From Anaerobium acetethylicum (GTDB lineage Bacteria; Bacillota; Clostridia; Lachnospirales; Lachnospiraceae), in NCBI RefSeq assembly GCF_900096945.1, contig NZ_FMKA01000004.1, positions 1-64,000 of the forward strand: a stretch of 64,000 nt of DNA, in the 5' to 3' direction. A model generated the notes under the pieces. It made no database searches. It was not told the origin of the DNA and was given only the letters and a program-made list of their open reading frames with translations. The position numbers were made by a program, and so were the translations under genes. Every line of letters begins with the position of its first letter. Position 1 is the first letter of the stretch. Below are positions 24,208-34,440 of the stretch, in pieces.

Positions 24208-25179
24208 TCAATTAGTGCAAGTCAACTTCTCTTTAATTTTCAGTAATTGCAAATAAGTAAGCGCACTCATTATTTTATTATTGCTTATCAATTTATGAAG
24301 CATAACATACCTTTTACCAAACAAACATGATTTTGCAGTGTCAGTATTACCGAACATACGAAGTAGGGATTGATAAGCTCTCATTAGTTTCTTTTTATTA
24401 GTAAAATTCACCTTGCTAAGATCATCAATAATATATTTCAGACAATATCTCGATAAGTTTTTTTGAATAAAAGTATCAAATAAATTTCGTTCTTTTAAAG
24501 TTTCAATAAGAATATTAAAAGATTCGCAAATTGCAAGCGGCTTTTTATCGATAGTAGTTGACAAGGAATTTTCTGCAATTCGATAATATATAAATGTTTC
24601 CTCGAAGATATCATTGCGTGGGAAATAACACTGTGCAAGACAGTTAAAATACATGTCCTCACCAGTACGCGCATTATTGAACTTTATATTATTATCTATC
24701 AAAAACTTCTTTCTGAAAAATCTTCCCCATGGAGCTGGAGATGTTCTAAGTAAATAATCATATTCATAATCAGAACTATAATAAGTATCAAATATCTTAT
24801 CACCATTAAAGTTTTTAAATTTTAGGAATAGAATATCCGTATTCGAATAAGTAAGTTTCTCTATTATTTTTTGAATACATCCCACATTAAACAGATCATC
24901 TGAATCAATAAAAGTTATATACTTGCCTTGTGACTTTTCTATTCCTAGATTTCTTGCATATCCCGCTCCTGCATTTTCTTGATGAAAAATTTTAATTCGC
25001 TTATTTTTTTTAGCATAGTCCAATAACAAATTCCAGGAAGTATCAGTCGATCCATCATCAACAAAAATAATTTCTATATCTATTCCAGAATCTATTTGTT
25101 CACAGCATTCAAAAAAATCAGATAAATAAAGTGATTTATTATATACCGGAATTACAATAGATATAAAAGGTTTATTCAT
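24208..25179 (-). CDS. Glycosyltransferase family 2
   Basis: A 323-residue GT-A enzyme. The N-terminus SIVIPVYNKSLYLSDFFECC and FVDDGSTDTSW are the nucleotide-binding motifs. GNARNLGIEKS-like AGYARNLGIEKSQGKYITFI and DSDDLF give the DxD metal site. It overlaps the UDP-galactopyranose mutase gene by 8 bp. With galactofuranose precursor made next door, it may be a galactofuranosyltransferase; that is inference. Confidence 0.85.
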   Translation of the reverse strand: MNKPFISIVIPVYNKSLYLSDFFECCEQIDSGIDIEIIFVDDGSTDTSWNLLLDYAKKNKRIKIFHQENAGAGYARNLGIEKSQGKYITFIDSDDLFNVGCIQKIIEKLTYSNTDILFLKFKNFNGDKIFDTYYSSDYEYDYLLRTSPAPWGRFFRKKFLIDNNIKFNNARTGEDMYFNCLAQCYFPRNDIFEETFIYYRIAENSLSTTIDKKPLAICESFNILIETLKERNLFDTFIQKNLSRYCLKYIIDDLSKVNFTNKKKLMRAYQSLLRMFGNTDTAKSCLFGKRYVMLHKLISNNKIMSALTYLQLLKIKEKLTCTN

Positions 25180-26287
25180 TGTCTTTCAATTCCTTTATCT
25201 TTGATAGAGCTTCAATAACAACCTTGTCCATATCATAATATTTGTATTGCCCAAGTCTGCCGCCAAAATGAACATTTCCTAAATGACTTGCTTCTTCCTT
25301 ATATTTAGCATATAAATCGTTATTCTTGTCATTGTTAACTGGATAGTATGGTTCATCCCCAGGCTTCCATGCAGTAGAATATTCTCTTGAAATAACAGTT
25401 TTAGGTGATGTGATATCAAACTCAAAGTGCTTATGTTCAATAATTCGAGTAAAAGGTACTTCAAATTCTGTATGGTTTACAACGGCATTGCCCTGATAAT
25501 TTGATCTATTTAAAATTTCTGTTTCAAAACGAACTGTACGATACTCAAGTGGGCCATATTTGAAATTAAAAAATTCATCAATTGGACCAGTATAAATAAT
25601 ACTATCTGCAATATTTTTAAATTCTTCTCTATTGTCAAAGAAATTAGTATTTAGTCTTACTTCAACTCCATCAAGCATTTTTTCAATTATACTTGTATAA
25701 CCACCAACAGGAATCCCCTGATAGCGATCGTTGAAGTAATTGTTATCAAAAATAAATCTAACAGGTAGTCTTTTAATAATAAATGCAGGCAGTTCATTGC
25801 AAGCTCTTCCCCACTGCTTTGCTGTATAACCTTTTATTAATTTTTCATATATAGTCGGACCTACTAAATTAATAGCCTGTTCTTCCAGATTTTTAGGTTC
25901 ATCAATATGATACGCTGTTTTTTCCGCCTCTATTTTTTTCAAGGCATCTTCAGGTGTAAAAACATCATTCCACAGTTTTGTAAATGTATTCATATTAAAT
26001 GGTAAGTTATATAATTCATTTTTATACCTAGCTACTGGCTGATTAATATAATTGTTAAATTCAGCAAAACTATTTACATAATCCCACACTACTTTATTTG
26101 AAGTATGGAAAATATGAGCACCGTAAACATGTACATTAATTCCTTCAATGTTTTCGGTAAAAATATTGCCAGCAACATGATTGCGTTTATCTACTACTAA
26201 ACACTTTTTACCAGCTTTGTTTAATTCGTATGCGCAAATAGCCCCGTATAAGCCAGCACCAACTATTAAAAAATCATATTTTTTCAT
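25172..26287 (-). CDS. glf: UDP-galactopyranose mutase
   Basis: A 371-residue flavoenzyme that interconverts UDP-galactopyranose and UDP-galactofuranose. The FAD motif VGAGLYGAICAYELNKAGKK is at the N-terminus. HVYGAHIFHTSN and the later VGGYTSIIEKML are conserved in Glf proteins. ATG 26287 is preferred because AAAGGA lies six bases before it. The polymer of locus 1 therefore probably contains galactofuranose. Confidence 0.9.
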   Translation of the reverse strand: MKKYDFLIVGAGLYGAICAYELNKAGKKCLVVDKRNHVAGNIFTENIEGINVHVYGAHIFHTSNKVVWDYVNSFAEFNNYINQPVARYKNELYNLPFNMNTFTKLWNDVFTPEDALKKIEAEKTAYHIDEPKNLEEQAINLVGPTIYEKLIKGYTAKQWGRACNELPAFIIKRLPVRFIFDNNYFNDRYQGIPVGGYTSIIEKMLDGVEVRLNTNFFDNREEFKNIADSIIYTGPIDEFFNFKYGPLEYRTVRFETEILNRSNYQGNAVVNHTEFEVPFTRIIEHKHFEFDITSPKTVISREYSTAWKPGDEPYYPVNNDKNNDLYAKYKEEASHLGNVHFGGRLGQYKYYDMDKVVIEALSKIKELKDNE

Positions 26288-26306
26288 ATGCATTCCTTTT
26301 CTTTCA

Positions 26307-27470
26307 CTATTTTTTTAAGCATTCATTCAACATTGTTACGTTGTTTTCATAGAAAACAGGGACGTCAAACTCTGTTTCAAAAAGTTGTCTATTAGATTTT
26401 CTTAATTTATCTAGTTGCTTGATATCTAGCTTAAATATATTCTCAACATTTCTAAAGAAATCTTCGTCATCTCTATAAACAAAAATTCCTTCATAAGCAT
26501 CTTTATCAAAATACTTGTTTCCACCAGTATGAGAAATCAGCGGTATTGTTCCCAAGGATAAGACTTCCAATAAGACTAAGTCAAAATAAGTCTCTCTATT
26601 AGGAAGTACAAATATATCGCTTGCATTTATCAAAGAATGAGGATCATTAGTCCAACCTACTTCGATCCAGTGCGGATGATTCAGCCCCTTAATCGGCTCC
26701 TCCTTGCCTGCCACTAAAATATAAGCATCCGGGTATTTTTCCAGCAATTTAATTCCAAATTCTTCAAGTTTATCATATCCTTTAATTTCATTATGTCTGC
26801 CAACATAACAAATAACCTTAGCATCAAGAGGAATATTAAATTTTGATCTTATCTCATCTCTACTAACTTTGGCAGTTCTTTTATTTGTACCAGTGAGCAA
26901 ATATCTAAATTTTTCTGAGTTTTCGCTTTTAAACTTTTCAAACCCGTTCCATGCATGTATATACGGCTCTTCTGCCTCCTCGCATGGAAAGACTATATAG
27001 TCGGCTAGGCCAAACGAACGTTTATCAGCCATTTCGGATAACTTAAAAACAGGCCAAAACAAGATTTGTTCCCATCTTTTCTTGCCATTATATGTTTCAA
27101 TAGAACCTAAAGTTGGGCAATGAGAAGTTAAAACAACAACTCCTTTGTATTTCTTCAGGCTTTTTCTGAATTTATAAACATCAGAAGTTCTATGAAAATG
27201 TATTAAAGCATATTCATTGCTTTCGATATCTTCGCTTCTATTTCCTATCACGACATGCTTGATTGTTCTAAATTCATTAATTATGCTTTCTTTAACACTA
27301 GAGCTAGAAGAAACTGCTACACTAGTGTCTTCAATTTCTCCTAAATGAGTTAAAAAATTTAATTGATTACTTCTCTTTATATCTTCTTGATATAATGTAT
27401 AGAGATATCCAGCTGGTCCACCAACAGGTTTTAGCAAGGATTTCTCCATGAAAATTAGGAATTTACTCAT
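26307..27470 (-). CDS. Glycosyltransferase family 4
   Basis: A 387-residue GT-B enzyme. The C-terminal donor domain includes VICYVGRHNEIKGYDKLEEF, ILVAGKEEP and the EX7E-like FVLPNRETYFDLVLLEVLSL. The first half is divergent, which sets acceptor choice. It is transcribed between the acyltransferase and glf genes of locus 1. Confidence 0.8.
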   Translation of the reverse strand: MSKFLIFMEKSLLKPVGGPAGYLYTLYQEDIKRSNQLNFLTHLGEIEDTSVAVSSSSSVKESIINEFRTIKHVVIGNRSEDIESNEYALIHFHRTSDVYKFRKSLKKYKGVVVLTSHCPTLGSIETYNGKKRWEQILFWPVFKLSEMADKRSFGLADYIVFPCEEAEEPYIHAWNGFEKFKSENSEKFRYLLTGTNKRTAKVSRDEIRSKFNIPLDAKVICYVGRHNEIKGYDKLEEFGIKLLEKYPDAYILVAGKEEPIKGLNHPHWIEVGWTNDPHSLINASDIFVLPNRETYFDLVLLEVLSLGTIPLISHTGGNKYFDKDAYEGIFVYRDDEDFFRNVENIFKLDIKQLDKLRKSNRQLFETEFDVPVFYENNVTMLNECLKK

Positions 27471-27479
27471 ATACCCTCC

Positions 27480-28458
27480 TCAACAAATAGTTCTAATAAT
27501 TCTTTTCACAGATATTTCATAAATATAATTAATAACAAAACTTACCACATAGCTAAGCACAAACGTTAGAGTGAACGCCATCAAAAGAGATTGCATACCA
27601 TATACAAGATTATTAAGGTAATAGAAGCAAAAGAACGTATGCGTTAACCACATAATTGTTATAGTATTACCAGGAAACAGTTGAACAATCTTTTCAGCCG
27701 TCTTACTCGATAATACAGAAAAAGCTAAAATTAAAATACCGACAATAAAAGCATCAAGCCTATATACTTGTCTTACAGTAAATGAACGTATTAAGAGCAT
27801 TACTACCACCAAAACCGGTGATAAAATCTTTGAATACTTTTGTTTTTTTACTCTATTAATTAAATCGACATCAGCTAAATGGATTCCTATACTCATTGGG
27901 TACTGATACACGCAGAAATTTTCTACCCCATTTATGAAAATATTAGAATCCGTTATTTTAGGAATAATTATTCCAACAACATAAATCAAACTTGTGATAA
28001 CAAAGAATTTTATTTTGCCTTGTTTGTAAATAAATTGGTAAGCTGGTGATGAAAGCAGCAGTAATACATATAATCCTACAAACCACCACTCTTTATTAAA
28101 ATTACTTTGCAAGCCTAGCAGTTCAAGAAACGAAAAATCTTCTAGTCTGTACCCCCCCCCCGATAAATCCGTAGGGCAATGTAATAATCATAATAAACCA
28201 GTAAAATGAATAGAACTGGACAGTCTTAACCAAAGAATACTTCCATGATATTTTGTCATTTAATATTTTCCTACCAAAGCCATACCCTGATATAATAATA
28301 AATATCGGCACACACAATCTGCAGCCTTCTGCCAACTTTTGAATACTTGTGCTTACAACAAAAGTATTCGAAATTCGATCAGGGAATGCAAAGCAATGAT
28401 GAAATACCATCAGCATTATCGCAAATACTTTCAAAAGCTTACTTTGGTATTTATCCAT
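27480..28458 (-). CDS. Acyltransferase family 3, out of frame at a ten-G tract
   Basis: An integral-membrane O-acyltransferase split by its own sequence. The first frame (from 28458) has the family start LLKVFAIMLMVFHHCF and ends shortly after GFIGGG at 28123. The second frame resumes immediately after the G tract and runs to 27480 with eight or so membrane segments. With nine or twelve Gs instead of ten, the protein would be continuous (about 325 residues), the normal family length. This is the classic design of a phase-variable contingency gene, here in the OFF state. A sequencing error in the homopolymer is the main alternative. Confidence 0.75.
28152..28161 (-). repeat. Homopolymer tract, ten G on the coding strand
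   Basis: Ten C on the plus strand, inside the acyltransferase gene, exactly where the reading frame is lost. No comparable tract lies in the neighbouring AT-rich genes. Confidence 0.9.
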
Positions 28459-30082
28459 TACCTAGAATCTCCTCCCACTTGTCTACTATTTTATCTATAT
28501 TAAAACGCCTTGAATCTTGATATGCATTTTCAGAGAAAGAAGTTAATTCCACCTCATTACTCATCAGTTCGTCTAATTTTCTTACAAATGTTTCTTTGTC
28601 CCCTTGCTCGATCAGGAAACCATCATTTCCATCGATAACAATCTCGCTAGGACCAGTAAAACAATCATATGAAATTATAGGTAAGCCAGCTTTTTGTCCT
28701 TCCAACAACACCATTGGAAAGCCCTCAAATCTAGAGGTCATTACCATTATTTTGGATTTGTTATAGTAGTTTTCAATGTTCTTTACAAACCCAGCAAATA
28801 CAACATTTTTAAGTTGTTGTTTGTTTACATAGCCTTTCAGTTCAGCTTCTTCTTCTCCACTCCCGCAAATAATAAGTTTCCAATCACTGTGATTTGCTTC
28901 TATTTCATTCCATATTTCAAGAAGTTCTAAGAAGTTTTTTTGGTAGGCCAATCTACCACTGGCTATAACAACATTTTCTCTCAAATCAAAGTTAACTTTT
29001 GCGCTATCTCCCACAGTAGGATTATATATGTAATCAATAGAATGCTTGATTTTTAAATTCTTCTTATATTCTTCAAGATCCGCCTTGGTTAATACAATTA
29101 TTTTATCAGCATATTTGGCTGCAAGAACACGTGCTCTATCTCTATTCTTAACACCATTATTAGAGCTAAAATTAAAATGTTCCCAGGCAATCATTTTCAC
29201 CTTGCAAAACAACTTTAATGGCAAGGAATATAAACACAATAGAACATCAATATCAATCAAAACATCCGGTTTCTCTTTCTTCAAGAATTTAAGAAGTCTT
29301 ATATACGGAAAAACTTTTCTTTTTATTTTTCCTTTTGCATTTTCCATATGCAAAGAATATAAGTTTATTTCCTTTTCCTTCTCAAAAGTAGCCTTCTCTC
29401 CATTTTCATAACTCAAAATACTTATATCGTATCCTCGACTTGCAAGTTCGTTTGCAATCAGAAGAGAAACTCTTTCTGTTCCACCGGTCCTTGTTATATT
29501 TCCAGAGAAAAAGCAAATCTTCATATTTAAGTCCTGAAACAAAGCTGCATTCAAATTTGAATGTGAATTTTTATTACTAATTTTCTTAGCGGGTACACCA
29601 GCTACCGTTATACCTTCCTCTAAAATGTCCTTTACTACAACACTCCCAGCACCAATACAAACATCATTGGCAATCTTTATATTTCCAATAATTTTAGCGC
29701 CGGATCCAATAAAAACATTATCTCCAAAAATCGGAGCAGCAGTTTCACCATTAGTGGCGCCAATGGTCACACCTTCTTGGATTCTACAGTTTTTACCTAC
29801 TCTTGCATTACCATTAACAACAATTGTTCCATAATGCGCTATACTCAATCCTGAGCCAAATACATTAATTGGTATAGAAAATCCTAATTTTATAGATAAG
29901 GATTCAAATCTTTTTTTTAAAAAGTAAATATACGGATAAAATATATATGTACATTTACAATTTCTATAGTATTCATACTTGCGATACAGCTTCTGCCATT
30001 TAGTTACAATCGTTTTTCTGTTTCCATTTGCAACATTATCAAGTATCAAATATTCGTCAAAATCATTTTTACTACTAATCAT
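28451..30082 (-). CDS. Fusion of a serine-acetyltransferase-like domain and a GT4 glycosyltransferase
   Basis: A protein of about 543 residues. The N-terminal region (about 60-170) is a hexapeptide-repeat acetyltransferase of the CysE/SAT kind: GSGLSIAHYGTIVVNG, GVTIGATNG, GDNVFIGSGAKIIG, VAGVPAKKIS. From about 185, MKICFFSGNITRTGGTERVS begins a complete GT4 enzyme, with SGRLAYQKNFLELLEIW and TSRFEGFPMVLLEGQKAGLP. Such genes are usually separate neighbours. The fusion keeps an internal ATG where the GT4 would start, so both a fused and a separate product are possible. It overlaps the Wzy gene by 8 bp. Confidence 0.8.
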   Translation of the reverse strand: MISSKNDFDEYLILDNVANGNRKTIVTKWQKLYRKYEYYRNCKCTYIFYPYIYFLKKRFESLSIKLGFSIPINVFGSGLSIAHYGTIVVNGNARVGKNCRIQEGVTIGATNGETAAPIFGDNVFIGSGAKIIGNIKIANDVCIGAGSVVVKDILEEGITVAGVPAKKISNKNSHSNLNAALFQDLNMKICFFSGNITRTGGTERVSLLIANELASRGYDISILSYENGEKATFEKEKEINLYSLHMENAKGKIKRKVFPYIRLLKFLKKEKPDVLIDIDVLLCLYSLPLKLFCKVKMIAWEHFNFSSNNGVKNRDRARVLAAKYADKIIVLTKADLEEYKKNLKIKHSIDYIYNPTVGDSAKVNFDLRENVVIASGRLAYQKNFLELLEIWNEIEANHSDWKLIICGSGEEEAELKGYVNKQQLKNVVFAGFVKNIENYYNKSKIMVMTSRFEGFPMVLLEGQKAGLPIISYDCFTGPSEIVIDGNDGFLIEQGDKETFVRKLDELMSNEVELTSFSENAYQDSRRFNIDKIVDKWEEILGNG

Positions 30083-31364
30083 ATATTTTAATTCCATTCC
30101 TTAATTTTTTTGATAAAGCAAATCCAACCATTATACCTATAACTATGTTTTGTGGCGAACTGTTGAATATTTGCTCTCCGGTTGATTCCACCAAGGCCTG
30201 GACGAATACTAATAACGAAGATAAAGCGATAAAAGAACAAGACTTGCCATTAACTGATACATCTGTCTTATAATTTCGATATAACGCTTTCATAATAGTT
30301 GCCAAAAGCACTACATAAATAATTGTTCCAAGTACTCCTGTCTCCCCCATAATTGCAGGCCAGAATGTATCCATACCGAAGAAAATATTTCCAGGCTTGA
30401 GTCCCCAAACCGTGTTTAATCCATAAGCGTAATACCATTCTGAATAATTAACTTGAGCATAATATGTTCCAAATTTACTAAATCCTACGCCTAAAGGGAA
30501 AAAGTCCTTTATAATTGATAACGAACCAACTAAAAATGCATATCTGGCGCTGCCACCTGAATCCGTAAAATACATCTGATAGGTTTCGCTTATTAACCCT
30601 CCAAAAAAGAATATAACAAAACCTACGCCAATGAATGGAATGATGATTTTTTTTGCATCAATTCTCTTTTTTTGTAGCACAAACGAATCAAATAATAAAA
30701 TTGTAGCAATTCCTAATACTACTTTGACTTTCATCGATAAGCATGCCAAACATGCATAAACAATAAATAAATATAGTGACCTCTTTTCCTTATTTGTCCT
30801 ATATTTTGAATAGTAAAGTATGCTTATAAACAACATGAACCATCCATATTGCCCAGCATGAATAAATAACCCCATTACAGACGGTAGTCCTTGTCTCGTA
30901 TAGTCATAGGCAAACGGAATTAATTTCGTCCATAATGAAGGAGCAATAAAATTGACGATACCAGTAACAGCTGTAATTTTTCCAGCAAACAAAAGGGCAT
31001 CTACAAAATGGTAATACGTCTTTTCCTTAATTGGATGAATTATAAGAGACATTATTAAAAGATAAATTTTTACCATCAAAATGCTTGCCATTAATAGTGA
31101 AGAAAATCTATAAGAACTGTGAATAAGGCAACTTACAACTCCTACCACCCAAAATAACGACAAAAGTATGAATATTTTGGTAGTTAACGAAGATATATTA
31201 CTACGTTTTGCTAAGTAGAATATTGCTCTAGCGACAAAAAACAAAATGAAAAGTTCGTCTATATGATCTAGAAATCCTAAATGTGTAATACTAATTAATG
31301 AGTCCTGATAAACTATAATAAATGTCAATATGTATATTAACAACTTATTTTTTGATATTTTCAT
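30075..31364 (-). CDS. O-antigen-ligase/Wzy-type polymerase
   Basis: A 429-residue membrane protein with about ten to twelve membrane segments and a large extracytoplasmic loop (about 270-340: GGSARYAFLVGSLSIIKDFF, then PLGVGFSKFGTYYA). This topology and the GGSAR...GVG motif fit Wzy polymerases and WaaL-like ligases. It probably polymerises the locus 1 repeat unit. It overlaps the adjacent GT4 gene by 20 bp. Confidence 0.75.
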   Translation of the reverse strand: MKISKNKLLIYILTFIIVYQDSLISITHLGFLDHIDELFILFFVARAIFYLAKRSNISSLTTKIFILLSLFWVVGVVSCLIHSSYRFSSLLMASILMVKIYLLIMSLIIHPIKEKTYYHFVDALLFAGKITAVTGIVNFIAPSLWTKLIPFAYDYTRQGLPSVMGLFIHAGQYGWFMLFISILYYSKYRTNKEKRSLYLFIVYACLACLSMKVKVVLGIATILLFDSFVLQKKRIDAKKIIIPFIGVGFVIFFFGGLISETYQMYFTDSGGSARYAFLVGSLSIIKDFFPLGVGFSKFGTYYAQVNYSEWYYAYGLNTVWGLKPGNIFFGMDTFWPAIMGETGVLGTIIYVVLLATIMKALYRNYKTDVSVNGKSCSFIALSSLLVFVQALVESTGEQIFNSSPQNIVIGIMVGFALSKKLRNGIKIYD

Positions 31365-32445
31365 TACTATAGTCCTCCATTAAATCTACATACTTTGAAA
31401 CCGCATTTTCTAAATTGAATACTTCAGATCTTTCTATAATTTCATCTTTTTCAAATCTAAATCTCCCAGATAAAAATCCAATAATGCTTTCTGATATTTC
31501 ATCTTCTTCAAAGGATGTCAAAATGCCATATTTTCCGTCCTCCAATATTTCTTTTGGGCCAGATTTGCAATTTGTACTTACCGGAACACAGCCACATGCC
31601 ATAGCCTCAATCATTACAGTAGGCAAACCTTCCCAAAGTGATGTCATCCAAAAGCAATCAGCATTGTAGAAATATTTATATGGATTCTGTTCAAATCCTT
31701 TAAATACTACACGATCTGTTATATTCAATTGGTCTGAAAGGTTATGCAATGCGTTCTCAAGTTCTCCTTGTCCTAAAATCAATAGATAAGCATCTTTTTT
31801 CTTTAAAACCTCTTTAAAAGTTTTTAGCATTAATTCATAATTCTTTTGCTTCGTCAATCTGCCAGCAGCTACAATAATTGGTAGTCCTTTATATTCATCT
31901 AAATTTAAAGGAACTGACATTTTTTCTTTTAGTTCTCTTGAAACAACTGGGTTATAGATTGTTACCGTCTTCTCATCTTTTACACCTATACTATCGATGT
32001 AATCTAGTCTTGCTTCGTTTGACACAACAATTGTTTTTTCAACTAGATAATCTAAATGTCGCAGAATAAAGAACTTTGCTTTTTTATGATCTATTTTTTC
32101 TGAACTAGTAGTATTGTGTATCACTATAAAAAGTCTACATTTTGCATTTGAAAAAAATTTTGCCAGAAGTGTAAAAAAGCTCATTCCAAGAGAAACCAAA
32201 AAAACTTCAGTATAGTTTCTCAACTGGCTTGCTAGGTTCTTAAAAAAGATATATTTACTTGTTCCAAGTTCAATAACGTTAATATCATGAGACAAACTAC
32301 TATTAAAATCACCATTATTCTCTTTAACCAAAAATGTAATCTTGTATCCTCTTTTGCTCAATTCGTTAGCAAGGGTTATTGTAATACGTTCCGCTCCGCC
32401 GCCTGTAAATCTATGCATAACGAAAGCAATATTTCTATTTTTCAT
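31345..32445 (-). CDS. Glycosyltransferase family 4
   Basis: A 366-residue GT4 enzyme. FVMHRFTGGGAERITITLAN is the N-terminal glycine loop; IVAAGRLTKQKNYELMLKTF and TSLWEGLPTVMIEAMACGCV are the donor-site motifs. The start is ATG 32445 behind AAGGTGG, not the longer upstream frame. It is one of three successive retaining transferases in locus 1. Confidence 0.85.
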   Translation of the reverse strand: MKNRNIAFVMHRFTGGGAERITITLANELSKRGYKITFLVKENNGDFNSSLSHDINVIELGTSKYIFFKNLASQLRNYTEVFLVSLGMSFFTLLAKFFSNAKCRLFIVIHNTTSSEKIDHKKAKFFILRHLDYLVEKTIVVSNEARLDYIDSIGVKDEKTVTIYNPVVSRELKEKMSVPLNLDEYKGLPIIVAAGRLTKQKNYELMLKTFKEVLKKKDAYLLILGQGELENALHNLSDQLNITDRVVFKGFEQNPYKYFYNADCFWMTSLWEGLPTVMIEAMACGCVPVSTNCKSGPKEILEDGKYGILTSFEEDEISESIIGFLSGRFRFEKDEIIERSEVFNLENAVSKYVDLMEDYSNENIKK

Positions 32446-33508
32446 TGCAACACCACCTTGCCTGGTACAAATCCAATAAACGTTTAAAATATAAAGAATC
32501 CGAAAAATTGTTATAACATATTGATTTCGAACCAACACTCAATTTTGTAAATTCATCTATATTAATAAGTTTTTTTATAGCATTCGTAAGCTGTTTTACA
32601 TCACCAGGATCTACTAAATAGCCATTATCTCCATCAATAACAGCTGAGGATATATCCCCAACATCCGTAGCAACTATAGGCATTCCATAGCTCATAGCTT
32701 CAAGAATAGCAATTGGCAATCCTTCATTATAGGAAGGAAGCACCAACATTTGGCACTCTCTCAGCAATTTCTGTTTCTTTTCACCATCAGTCCATCCAAC
32801 GAAATTAACAACATCATCTATCTTTAATTCTTCAAATTCATTTTTTAGGTTTTCTTCTTCTGCACCACTACCGGCAATAATTATCTTAAACTTATTATTT
32901 CCCAAATCATCTTTGAGTAACTTTGTAGCCTTTAGTAAATCCGAAACCCCTTTTCTTTTTATCAAAACACCTAAGAATAAAATATTAAGCGGCTCTGCCC
33001 ATTTAACGGTTTCTTCAGGAATATGTACTGTATTGTTAACTACAACTGTGTTAGTTGTAGGCTCTATCTCTTTAATAACTTTATTCCATTTTTCACCAAG
33101 CACTATAAAAGCACTTGCTTCCTTTAGTAAGGTTCTAATCTCTTTCTGTTTCTTCTGATTAGAAGAGTCATACCACTTTTTGAACTCTGATCCATGTAAA
33201 TGAATGATGTCAGGAATCCCATTATTCCTACACAATTTATGAATCAAAAACTTTCTAGTAAAACTACCCTTGTAAGACATATGAATATGAACTACATCTG
33301 GTTTATTTGTTTTTATTTCCGTCTTTATTTTTGAGTATGCCTTTTCAAAAAATATAATTTTTTTGAAATTGTTAGCCTCAATATAGGTAGGAATAAATTT
33401 CATTTCTACGCCATCTGCTACCCAATCATGCGAAAGCATTTGTGTTATTACGCTTGTAATTCCACCTTTAACAGATGAATCATTTCCCACCATTAATACT
33501 TTAACCAC
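32435..33508 (-). CDS. Glycosyltransferase family 4
   Basis: A 357-residue GT4 enzyme with VLMVGNDSSVKGGITSVITQ at the N-terminus, LFLGVLIKRKGVSDLLKATK in the donor domain and LPSYNEGLPIAILEAMSYGM as the EX7E motif. It overlaps the next GT4 gene by 11 bp, consistent with one operon. Confidence 0.85.
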   Translation of the reverse strand: MVKVLMVGNDSSVKGGITSVITQMLSHDWVADGVEMKFIPTYIEANNFKKIIFFEKAYSKIKTEIKTNKPDVVHIHMSYKGSFTRKFLIHKLCRNNGIPDIIHLHGSEFKKWYDSSNQKKQKEIRTLLKEASAFIVLGEKWNKVIKEIEPTTNTVVVNNTVHIPEETVKWAEPLNILFLGVLIKRKGVSDLLKATKLLKDDLGNNKFKIIIAGSGAEEENLKNEFEELKIDDVVNFVGWTDGEKKQKLLRECQMLVLPSYNEGLPIAILEAMSYGMPIVATDVGDISSAVIDGDNGYLVDPGDVKQLTNAIKKLINIDEFTKLSVGSKSICYNNFSDSLYFKRLLDLYQARWCCNEK

Positions 33509-33512
33509 AATT

Positions 33513-33974
33513 TCACCCCTCTATAAATTCCTCTAAGCTCTTAATTATTGTCTGCGTGTTACTCTTATATTCATTGTACTCAGTCTTCTTCACTACATCT
33601 AATGCCTTCTGTAGATTCATATCTTCACACGCATAAATCAAACCTAATTCTTTAAATTGCCCAATCAGCTGGATTTGATGATCATCAACATGCTCTCCAT
33701 ATTTAGCCAATCTTGGAACTGCAATTACTTTCTTTCCCTTTTTTACAGCCCCAATAATTGCACCAGTGCCACCGTGAGTAATAACTATATCCGACTTACT
33801 CATGACATCAGCAAATTCATCTCTGTCGAGAAATTCTTTGTACTTATAATTTACTGGCTTGTAATCGCTATATCCAATCTGAGCAAATATCTCTTCATCT
33901 GTTTTTAACTCGTCTACAGCTTTAAGCAGCCTATTAAACTGAAACTTTTGTGAACCTAATGTAATGAAAATCAT
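33513..33974 (-). CDS. Alg13/PssE-like glycosyltransferase catalytic subunit
   Basis: A 153-residue protein of the GT28 C-terminal type. FITLGSQKFQFNRLLKAVD starts it and VITHGGTGAIIGAVKKGKKV is the UDP-sugar-binding motif. Such half-size enzymes work only with an Alg14/PssD-like membrane partner, here encoded directly upstream with a one-base overlap. The pair probably adds the second sugar to the lipid-linked primer. Confidence 0.85.
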   Translation of the reverse strand: MIFITLGSQKFQFNRLLKAVDELKTDEEIFAQIGYSDYKPVNYKYKEFLDRDEFADVMSKSDIVITHGGTGAIIGAVKKGKKVIAVPRLAKYGEHVDDHQIQLIGQFKELGLIYACEDMNLQKALDVVKKTEYNEYKSNTQTIIKSLEEFIEG

Positions 33975-34435
33975 CAGTAAATTCCTCCCAGGAATATTGC
34001 ATTAGGATAGAATTTCTTCATTGACTCCCACTGCACGTAAAATATGTCAGCATACTTATACATAAGCTTTCCGGTTTCCGTTGGAGATGAAACCTTTGCG
34101 AATGACTCTATGTACACAAGTTTCTTTCCAAAGAGCTTAGCTAAAAGGCAAAGAGGAATCATTGCGAGAACCCCAGTTGTGATTATCACATCAGGCTTTT
34201 CAACAATCATCAGTTTTAAGCTCTTGAATGCATTGACAATCATCCACAGTGGCATCGATTTTTCTTTACGATTAACCTGATGCATGTAGTACATCTTCTG
34301 CCCTTTAATCACAGCTTTGTATTCAGTTTCTTCTGTTACTACACAGCTCTCATATTTTTCCATAAGAGGTTTCAGCATAGAAAGCTGTTCAAAATGTCCA
34401 CCTGATGAAGCAGCAAAACACAACTTTTTTCCCAT
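33974..34435 (-). CDS. Alg14/PssD-like glycosyltransferase subunit
   Basis: A 153-residue protein with the family start LCFAASSGGHFEQLSMLKPL and the later PDVIITTGVLAMIPLCLLAK. It tethers its Alg13-like partner to the membrane and binds the acceptor lipid. Together with the downstream gene it makes up one full GT-B enzyme. Confidence 0.85.
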   Translation of the reverse strand: MGKKLCFAASSGGHFEQLSMLKPLMEKYESCVVTEETEYKAVIKGQKMYYMHQVNRKEKSMPLWMIVNAFKSLKLMIVEKPDVIITTGVLAMIPLCLLAKLFGKKLVYIESFAKVSSPTETGKLMYKYADIFYVQWESMKKFYPNAIFLGGIY

Positions 34436-34440
34436 ATCAA

